A stretch of DNA of 11,470 nucleotides from CAYMEK01 sp964389305. GTDB taxonomy: Bacteria; Spirochaetota; Spirochaetia; SZUA-6; DRHE01. Location of the stretch: assembly GCA_964389305.1 (NCBI GenBank), contig CAYMEK010000091.1, positions 1-11,470 on the forward strand, in the 5' to 3' direction. Position numbers and translations under genes: made by a program. Shown here piece after piece: positions 6,327 through 11,470 of the stretch; the stretch's first letter is position 1; each line of letters opens with the position of its first letter. Below the pieces are notes generated by a model. That model saw only the letters and a program-made list of their open reading frames with translations, was not told the DNA's origin and made no database searches.

Positions 6327-8188
6327 GAGCAGCGGCGGTCGGACTCACCCTTCTCCTGATCGTTTCAAGCGCAGGGGCCGAAGTTACCCTGATCCGCAAG
6401 CTCCCGCAGACCTCCGAAAACCGGACCGAGGCCGAATGGACCAAACCCCGACCCCAGCCCGAACAATCCCCGGCGGTGACCCAGTTCTCGGCCCGGATCA
6501 TTATCGGCGGCCAGGGCGGGGTGTCGGCCGACGGAGATCAGCAGTACGATGTATACACGGATTCCAGCTTCTCCCTGGCCCAGCCTCTCGGCGCCGCGGT
6601 GGGACTGCAGATGGGTGGCAGCGCATTGAGGAAACGCCATCTCGACGGCCGCGAGCAGTCCTACACCGCGGATTTCGATCTGACGGCCGAACGGTGGTCG
6701 GCGGCACTTTCCGGTTCCTACAGGGACAGCGAGCGGACCCTGAGCGAGCTGAGCGGTCTGAGCACCGAAGATGTAGAGAAACAGGACATGGACCTGCTGA
6801 TCGCCTCGACCGTCAACGCCAGCTTCATGCCCACCCTGCCGATGAGCCTATCTTACGAGCACGGCTGGATTCAGCAAGCCGAAGACGCCGACAAGACAGA
6901 GGACCGTCAGAGCGATACGCTTACGTTTCTAACGGAGGGTACGCTGGGTACTCTGGGCCTGGAGATGAGCGCCTCGGTGGAGCGAACCGCCGATGCGTCC
7001 ACAGAAATGAACACCTTCAGCAGCAGCGGCAGCCTGGCCGTAAATGTACCCCTGCTCAGCTTTCTGCATCTGCGCCCGGGCCTCTCTCCGGTCTACACCC
7101 GCACCGAGTATGCCAACGGGGACCAGGCGCTGTCCACGGCCCTGGACGCCGACCTGGGTCTGTACTTCCCTCTCAGCGAGTCTCTGGAGTCGAGGCTGGT
7201 GGCCGGCCGTGTCGACACCTGGTCCAACGACCGCGAGGGTGGAGTCGAGCAGAACGTGCACCAGGTCACCTGGAAGGGGGAAACGGGTGTCGACTGGCAG
7301 CCGAGCAGCGGCTTATTCAGCAGCGCCGAGTATACGATTGCCGCAACCGGCGCGGCGGACGGAGAGGCGCAGACCCAATCTCACGGCAGCGCCCTCGCCC
7401 TGGGCTGGAGGAACCCCGCCAACCGAGGCTGGCTCAGGACTGTTGAGACAGGAGCCGACCTCAACCTGGTGACCTCCGGCGGGGATGGGTTGGAGACTCT
7501 AGAGAGCCATTGGAACGCCGGGCTGGATCTTGAGCCTGTCGAGACCATGACCCTGAGCGGCGACTACTCCGGAACCATGGGAGAGGCGGACACGCCGGCG
7601 GCCTGGACTCACACGCTGGCCACAGAGCTGTCCCATGCCCCCGATCCTCTGCTCAACTACCAGCTCGCCGCCTCCTTTACCGATCAGGCCACCGGCGACG
7701 GGCACACCTACACCACCGACGGATTGGGCCAGGTGACACTGCTTCCCCAGTGGAACCTCAAGGTCTACACGGTCAGCGTGGGGGAGAACCTGGTGTTCTC
7801 CGTTGAGCCTCCCGATCAGGACAGCAAGGATGTCCTGGCCAGGACTTTCTTCTCGGCGGGTGTGCCCCTGTCTTCCTTTATCCAGCTCCGTTACAATTTC
7901 GATTGGGAGTGGGTCAACAGGATCAGCGAGACCGGTCCTGCCGGAAACGCCTTCCGGCATCTGACGGGGCTAACTATTTCCGGAGAGCTGCTGCCCTTCT
8001 CCCTGACCGCCGATTACGGCTTGTCCCACGGCTTCCGCGGGCTGCGCCACGATTTCAACGCCATCCTCGACATTCCTTTCCAGCGGGGCTTCGGAATCAA
8101 GGGAAATGCCAGTCTCAGCCGGTACAGGGAAAACGGAGTCACGGTCACCCCGTTCCTGCTCGGCCTGAACGGAGTATATGAGTATTAG
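6323..8188 (+). CDS. Predicted outer-membrane beta-barrel protein, family not recognised
   Basis: This 621-residue protein starts at an ATG whose ATGA overlaps the previous stop codon. A modest purine tract (GAAGAGAAG, 6306-6314) lies eight bases upstream. Residues 1-19 are a clear signal peptide with a signal peptidase I site at A-G-A before Glu20. A short Pro/charged segment (about residues 25-50) follows. The rest is almost all Gly/Ser/Thr-rich sequence with alternating polar and hydrophobic residues, for example S-Y-T-A-D-F-D-L-T-A and F-I-Q-L-R-Y-N-F-D-W-E-W. Turns are rich in D, G, N and E. The chain ends in a strand finishing V-Y-E-Y, fitting the C-terminal aromatic signal of outer-membrane barrels recognised by the BAM machinery. 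There are no helical membrane segments, plug domain or TonB box that I can see. It may be a porin-like channel or a surface anchor for its operon partners; the exact role is unknown. Confidence 0.82.
   Translation: MRAAAVGLTLLLIVSSAGAEVTLIRKLPQTSENRTEAEWTKPRPQPEQSPAVTQFSARIIIGGQGGVSADGDQQYDVYTDSSFSLAQPLGAAVGLQMGGSALRKRHLDGREQSYTADFDLTAERWSAALSGSYRDSERTLSELSGLSTEDVEKQDMDLLIASTVNASFMPTLPMSLSYEHGWIQQAEDADKTEDRQSDTLTFLTEGTLGTLGLEMSASVERTADASTEMNTFSSSGSLAVNVPLLSFLHLRPGLSPVYTRTEYANGDQALSTALDADLGLYFPLSESLESRLVAGRVDTWSNDREGGVEQNVHQVTWKGETGVDWQPSSGLFSSAEYTIAATGAADGEAQTQSHGSALALGWRNPANRGWLRTVETGADLNLVTSGGDGLETLESHWNAGLDLEPVETMTLSGDYSGTMGEADTPAAWTHTLATELSHAPDPLLNYQLAASFTDQATGDGHTYTTDGLGQVTLLPQWNLKVYTVSVGENLVFSVEPPDQDSKDVLARTFFSAGVPLSSFIQLRYNFDWEWVNRISETGPAGNAFRHLTGLTISGELLPFSLTADYGLSHGFRGLRHDFNAILDIPFQRGFGIKGNASLSRYRENGVTVTPFLLGLNGVYEY
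8171..8174 (+). promoter_or_regulatory. Closely spaced Shine-Dalgarno for the TPR gene
   Basis: GGAG sits only three bases before the ATG at 8178 and lies inside the last codons of the barrel gene. The spacing is shorter than ideal, so initiation probably depends on coupling to translation of the upstream gene. The start is still favoured because it gives a complete signal peptide. Confidence 0.45.
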
Positions 8189-9695
8189 GCGGTCCCTGTC
8201 CGCTGTGCTCCTGCTGCTCGTCATGCTGCATCCCGTCTTTTGCCTGGACCAGCGCTCCTTTGCCATCAAGCTGTTCAACGAGGGCATGTTCGAACAGGCC
8301 GCGGCGGTTCTGGAGGAAGCCCTGGACCAGGGAAAGGCCCTACCTTTCGATCTGGCCCTGCTCGGGCTCAGCTACCTGCGTCTTGGTAGACTGCCGGAGG
8401 CTGAAAACATGCTCGAACGAGCCCGGAGCCTGGATCCCTTCCTGGCGATCGTTCATCTGGGCCTGGGAAATCTCCGCTTCGAACAGCAGCGCTTTCAGGA
8501 GGCCTACGAAGCGTTCAACCGCGCCGCCGAGATCGAGCCTCACTCTCAAGAGGCCAAAAACGGCATGGTCGCCTCCCTCATCAACCAGGGCGCCGAGCAG
8601 TTCTCCGCCGGAGGCGAGAAAGTGGCCGAGGAGTACTTTCAACAGGCCCTGGCCATCGATCCCTACTCGGTCCCGGCCCTCAGGAACCTGGGCATCCTGG
8701 AGCTCGAACGGGGCCATCCGGCCGGGGCGGCCTCCTACCTGGAAAAGGCGCGCTCGCTGGCTCCGCAGGACGCCCAGATCCTGTCCCTGCTGGTCAAGGC
8801 CCGGGAAGAGGAGGGCGATGCGACCGCCCTGATGAGGGAGCTTCAGCGGCTGGTGGCTCTTCAACCCCGCAATTCGTCGGCCTGGGCCAAGCTGGGTCTG
8901 CTCTACGAGCAGCACGGCGACGACGGGCAAGCCGAGCAGGCCTTCGACCAGGCGGAGCAGTGGGGAACCGAAGAGCCCTATCCCTACTACTGGCTGGCCA
9001 AACGCAGGCGCAGCATCGCCCTGGCCCACCTGGCCGTGGGAAAGGCGATCCAGCAGGCCGGGCTTTTCCGCCTGCAGGCCGCTCAGACGGTCGAGAAAAA
9101 ACAGGGCGAGCTCGGCGAGGATGAACTGCATCTGCTCAAGGAGCTTTCCACCAGGATCGCCGAGCCATTGACGGTGCTGACCGACAGCCTGGAGCTTCTG
9201 GAGGAGCTGCACGGCGATCCGTCCGCCTTCAGGCAAGACCTGATGCTGCTCGTCGATTGGTATCCCCACAGCCTGGAGCTGAAGGAGGCGATGGCGGAGC
9301 TGAGCCAGAGGCAGGGCGAGTGGAGCGAGGCGCTTTCGACCTGGGAGACGGTTCTAAAGAGCCATCCCACCTCGATCAAGGCCCAGGCTGGACGGGCGAA
9401 AGCCCTGGAGATGCTCGGGCAGCCGGACCGGGCAGCTCTGGCCTACCGCCGGGCCCTGGAGCTGGACCCGCGGGACGAGGAGCTGTACGAGGGACTTTTT
9501 CGAGTCTACCGGGCGTTGGGCGAGGAGCGTGAGCTGCTCTCACTCCTCGAAGAGCAGAGCCTGCGGGACGCGAGGAACCCGGTGCTCTTCGGCCGGCTGG
9601 CTGCGCTCGAGGAGAGCCTCGGGATGACCGAACGGGCGCAGGCCCACCGCAAGAGGAAGGCCGAGCTGGAGCTGGTCGAATCCGCAACGGACTAG
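8178..9695 (+). CDS. Exported tetratricopeptide-repeat (TPR) protein
   Basis: This 505-residue protein begins inside the barrel gene (11-base overlap). Residues 1-22 form a signal peptide (R-R, then a leucine-rich core, with likely cleavage after V-F-C22), which places the protein in the periplasm or cell envelope. The mature part is built from about eleven TPR-like helix pairs of roughly 34 residues. Units 2-7 are clear at about residues 55-268, for example the A-L-L-G-L-S-Y-L-R-L-G and L-E-K-A-R-S-L-A-P-Q-D patterns. Another three to four cover about residues 363-500, including A-L-A-Y-R-R-A-L-E-L-D-P-R-D. Between them, about residues 270-362 are helical but do not fit the TPR pattern. TPR arrays are protein-interaction scaffolds. 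Given its position, this one may bind or assemble the exported operon products; that is inferred. No catalytic motif is visible. Confidence 0.9.
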   Translation: MSIRRSLSAVLLLLVMLHPVFCLDQRSFAIKLFNEGMFEQAAAVLEEALDQGKALPFDLALLGLSYLRLGRLPEAENMLERARSLDPFLAIVHLGLGNLRFEQQRFQEAYEAFNRAAEIEPHSQEAKNGMVASLINQGAEQFSAGGEKVAEEYFQQALAIDPYSVPALRNLGILELERGHPAGAASYLEKARSLAPQDAQILSLLVKAREEEGDATALMRELQRLVALQPRNSSAWAKLGLLYEQHGDDGQAEQAFDQAEQWGTEEPYPYYWLAKRRRSIALAHLAVGKAIQQAGLFRLQAAQTVEKKQGELGEDELHLLKELSTRIAEPLTVLTDSLELLEELHGDPSAFRQDLMLLVDWYPHSLELKEAMAELSQRQGEWSEALSTWETVLKSHPTSIKAQAGRAKALEMLGQPDRAALAYRRALELDPRDEELYEGLFRVYRALGEERELLSLLEEQSLRDARNPVLFGRLAALEESLGMTERAQAHRKRKAELELVESATD

Positions 9696-9696
9696 C

Positions 9697-9730
9697 CCGG
9701 GCCGCTTGCAGCCCGGCGATCTTCCTTTTC
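9697..9730 (+). terminator. Possible Rho-independent terminator of the envelope operon
   Basis: Directly after the TPR stop codon, CCGGGC (9697-9702) can pair perfectly with GCCCGG (9711-9716) around an eight-base loop. A pyrimidine-rich stretch with TTCCTTTTC follows a few bases later. The stem is short and the T tract is interrupted and displaced, so this is a weak candidate. Its position between two apparent transcription units supports it. Confidence 0.45.
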
Positions 9731-9732
9731 AG

Positions 9733-9762
9733 TTGTGATCGCAGACCGCCGTATGCTACACT
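9733..9762 (+). promoter_or_regulatory. Possible sigma-70-type promoter with extended -10
   Basis: TTGTGA (9733-9738, four of six matches to TTGACA) is followed after 18 bases by TACACT (9757-9762, four of six matches to TATAAT). TGC directly before TACACT gives a TGn extended -10. Transcription would begin near 9768-9770, only about five bases before the GTG start of the downstream gene. Matches are partial and the sigma factors of this organism are unknown. Confidence 0.35.
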
Positions 9763-9774
9763 TCCCCAACCAGG

Positions 9775-11373
9775 GTGAACGTCACAGAAAAGCGAAAGCG
9801 AAGGATCATCTGGCTGATTCTCGATGCGGCCGGATACGAGATTGCCAGCCGCTGCCTGGACACGGGGGTGTGTCCGTCTTTGGCCGCGATTCGCTCCGAG
9901 GGCTATCTCGGCCCCAGCCGCCCTCCCGAGCCCAACTGCGAGACGCCCCCCGCTCTGCGCGCCCTGTTCGCCGGCTCCGAGCCACCGGAAAGCGGAATCT
10001 GGGGGTTCCGCATGCCTTGCTACGAAGGCAGGCTGGAACGGAGCGTCAGTGGGTTCAGCGTCAGGCCACGGGGAGCGGCGGCGATTTGGGATGAGCTGGA
10101 ACGCAGAGGGGAAGGCTACACCCTGTTCAACGCGGCCTTCCGCCAGGACTCGGTTTGGGGTAACGGTTATTCCCACTTCGACCTGGTTCTCGACGCCTAC
10201 CGGAACTACGACTTTCAAAAGGCCTGGACGCGGCTCGAGCAGGGCAGGGGGAAGCTGAGCTGCTGCCGGGTCCGGCTGCGCGCCGAACGGGAGGGGGATT
10301 CGGTGAACGTGCGCCGGGGCTGCAGGAGTCTAGCCGCGCTGTCGGCGGGTGGGATTCGCCCGCTGCGGCTATCCCGAACCTCCTCTGCCTTGCTCTACCG
10401 CGCGAACGACCGCCTGTTCCTGTTTTCCTCCTCGATTCCCCACGTGCGCCTGGGCCGGAAGGTACGGGACAGGATCGGCTTGCCCGGCCAGGCCGCTTGC
10501 CCCTCTTCGCTCGTCCCCGGGCGCATCTTTCACGGCGGCCTGTTCCGCTTCGCCCGGGAGAAAGGCGGGCTTTCCCCGGAGGAAGAAATGAGGGTATCCG
10601 AAGTGGTGACCGAGCAGACCGCCGAGCTCGCCATCTCGGCGATACGCAGCCTTCCTTCCAGGCTCTTCATCATCTACTTTCCCCTCATCGACGAGCTGTG
10701 CCACGTCTATCTGGATGAGATCGAAGCCGGCTGGCCGCAGGGCCGGGGGGCGGATCTGCTGCGCCGCTGCTTCGGCCTGCTGGACTCCTGCATCGGCAGG
10801 ATCATGGAGCTGGCAGACGATAATACGCTCCTGGCGGTCTCCTCGGACCACGGCCAGATTCCCTTCCGCCGGGCGCTGCACTTCAACGACCTGCTGGCCG
10901 AGGCCGGGCTGGTCCGCTCGAGGCGCGCGGGCTACGATCTGCGCCGTTCGGTCTGTTACTACCATCCCTCCAACTGCGGGCAGGTAGTGGTGAACTGGAG
11001 AAGGGCGCGCAAGGCGGGGCTGTCCAGGGACCGGATCATCGCCGCCGTGCTGCAGTGCCTGGAGCAGGCCAACTCCGCCCTGGGAGCGGGCATCGCCTTT
11101 CGTATCGGCGGCGAGAGCGACCCCTACCTGCTGTTCCTCTATCCCCAGTCCGACACCCGTCTCACCGGACGCTACGATCCGGACGCCGAAGTGATGGATA
11201 CCACCCTGAAGGGCGGGCATCACCTGTCGCCCCTCTGTCCCACTCCCCTGATCCAGGCCCTGCTGGGCCTCTGGTCTCCGGCCGGCCTGTCCCGGGGCCT
11301 GGATACGCCTCCCGAGCGCAACACGGAACTGAAGGACTTCCTGCTCCGCTATCTGTTCGAACTTCGAGTCTAG
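9775..11373 (+). CDS. Alkaline phosphatase superfamily protein (type I phosphodiesterase / nucleotide pyrophosphatase-like)
   Basis: The 532-residue protein has the ordered motifs of the two-metal alkaline phosphatase superfamily. These are a first strand I-I-W-L-I-L-D17, a likely nucleophile Thr57 in N-C-E-T-P-P followed by L-F-A-G and S-G-I-W-G-F, D306-E-L-C-H310, S-S-D358-H359-G, and G-G-H482-H483. These fit the known metal ligands and nucleophile of phosphodiesterase-type members, so hydrolysis of a phosphate mono- or diester is expected; the substrate cannot be told. The length and a central region (about residues 80-260) between nucleophile and D-x-x-x-H are normal for multi-lobed members. 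There is no signal peptide: a charged E-K-R-K-R-R precedes the first core strand, so the protein is probably cytoplasmic. GTG at 9775 is the only start between the in-frame stop at 9736 and the catalytic core. It lacks a properly spaced Shine-Dalgarno. A 79-base gap with terminator and promoter candidates suggests separate transcription from the envelope operon. Confidence 0.88.
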   Translation: MNVTEKRKRRIIWLILDAAGYEIASRCLDTGVCPSLAAIRSEGYLGPSRPPEPNCETPPALRALFAGSEPPESGIWGFRMPCYEGRLERSVSGFSVRPRGAAAIWDELERRGEGYTLFNAAFRQDSVWGNGYSHFDLVLDAYRNYDFQKAWTRLEQGRGKLSCCRVRLRAEREGDSVNVRRGCRSLAALSAGGIRPLRLSRTSSALLYRANDRLFLFSSSIPHVRLGRKVRDRIGLPGQAACPSSLVPGRIFHGGLFRFAREKGGLSPEEEMRVSEVVTEQTAELAISAIRSLPSRLFIIYFPLIDELCHVYLDEIEAGWPQGRGADLLRRCFGLLDSCIGRIMELADDNTLLAVSSDHGQIPFRRALHFNDLLAEAGLVRSRRAGYDLRRSVCYYHPSNCGQVVVNWRRARKAGLSRDRIIAAVLQCLEQANSALGAGIAFRIGGESDPYLLFLYPQSDTRLTGRYDPDAEVMDTTLKGGHHLSPLCPTPLIQALLGLWSPAGLSRGLDTPPERNTELKDFLLRYLFELRV

Positions 11374-11398
11374 ATTCCAGGCAGAGACAGACGCCGCA

Positions 11399-11414
11399 CG
11401 CCGCCGAAGCGGCG
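11399..11414 (+). terminator. GC-rich hairpin after the phosphatase gene, possible terminator
   Basis: CGCCGC (11399-11404) pairs with GCGGCG (11409-11414) around a CGAA tetraloop, 25 bases after the stop codon. No adjacent T run follows, only TTCTCTC at about 11428-11434. It could be an intrinsic terminator of poor quality, an mRNA-end-stabilising hairpin, or chance in GC-rich DNA. Confidence 0.3.
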
Positions 11415-11424
11415 CCCGGCGCCC
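11411..11424 (+). repeat. Short tandem direct repeat GGCGCCC x2
   Basis: Two adjacent copies of the seven-base unit GGCGCCC, each containing the palindrome GGCGCC, overlap the right arm of the hairpin after the phosphatase gene. This could be a small binding site or slippage in GC-rich spacer DNA. Confidence 0.3.
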
Positions 11425-11470
11425 GGCCTTCTCTCACCTAGGGAGCGGCTTCCCGGTGGATGCGGTTGGC

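Noticed and set aside
6298..7446. 382-codon + strand frame overlapping the barrel gene
   Set aside because: The translation is Arg/Pro/Gly-rich and featureless. The overlapping frame has a signal peptide, barrel strands and an ATGA junction.
8340..9269. 309-codon - strand open frame opposite the TPR gene
   Set aside because: Gln/Leu/Gly-rich shadow of the TPR codons; the + strand TPR pattern explains the region.
9735..10094. Short + strand frame starting before the phosphatase gene
   Set aside because: It runs out of frame through the conserved phosphatase N-terminus and has no motif of its own.
11460..11470. ATG near the right edge as the start of another gene
   Set aside because: Only three codons are visible and no convincing, well-spaced ribosome binding site precedes it; this cannot be supported.

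Overview
This GC-rich, densely coded window comes from a Gram-negative (diderm) bacterium. The diderm call rests on one gene encoding an apparent outer-membrane beta-barrel (N-terminal signal peptide, alternating-residue strands, C-terminal aromatic residue) and on neighbours carrying export signals. Shine-Dalgarno-like sites, a GTG start and 4-11 base gene overlaps are all bacterial. The phylum cannot be fixed from the sequence. No rRNA, tRNA, CRISPR array, transposase, integrase or phage gene was seen, and all convincing genes lie on the + strand.

Region 1 (3-9695) looks like one operon of four envelope or surface genes. (a) A very large modular protein, cut by the left edge of the window, has a helical/coiled-coil part, a Gly/Pro-rich hinge and then tandem fibronectin-III-like (FnIII) modules. 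(b) Nine bases later comes an exported protein, possibly a lipoprotein, made almost entirely of FnIII modules of a different subtype. (c) Overlapping it by ATGA is a predicted outer-membrane beta-barrel. (d) Overlapping that by 11 bases is an exported tetratricopeptide-repeat (TPR) protein. The tight spacing suggests co-transcription and translational coupling. The set (large repeat protein, FnIII accessory protein, barrel, periplasmic TPR scaffold) resembles the parts list of a surface display or envelope-spanning assembly. I recognise no named system, so that role is an inference.

Region 2 (9696-9774) is a short spacer with a plausible terminator hairpin and then a possible extended -10 promoter. 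Region 3 (9775-11373) encodes a full-length alkaline-phosphatase-superfamily phosphodiesterase/phosphatase with all expected metal-ligand motifs and no evident signal peptide. It starts at GTG and may be nearly leaderless. It is probably a separate transcription unit whose link to the envelope operon is unproven. Region 4 (11374-11470) is non-coding as far as can be seen and holds a GC-rich hairpin and a short direct repeat.
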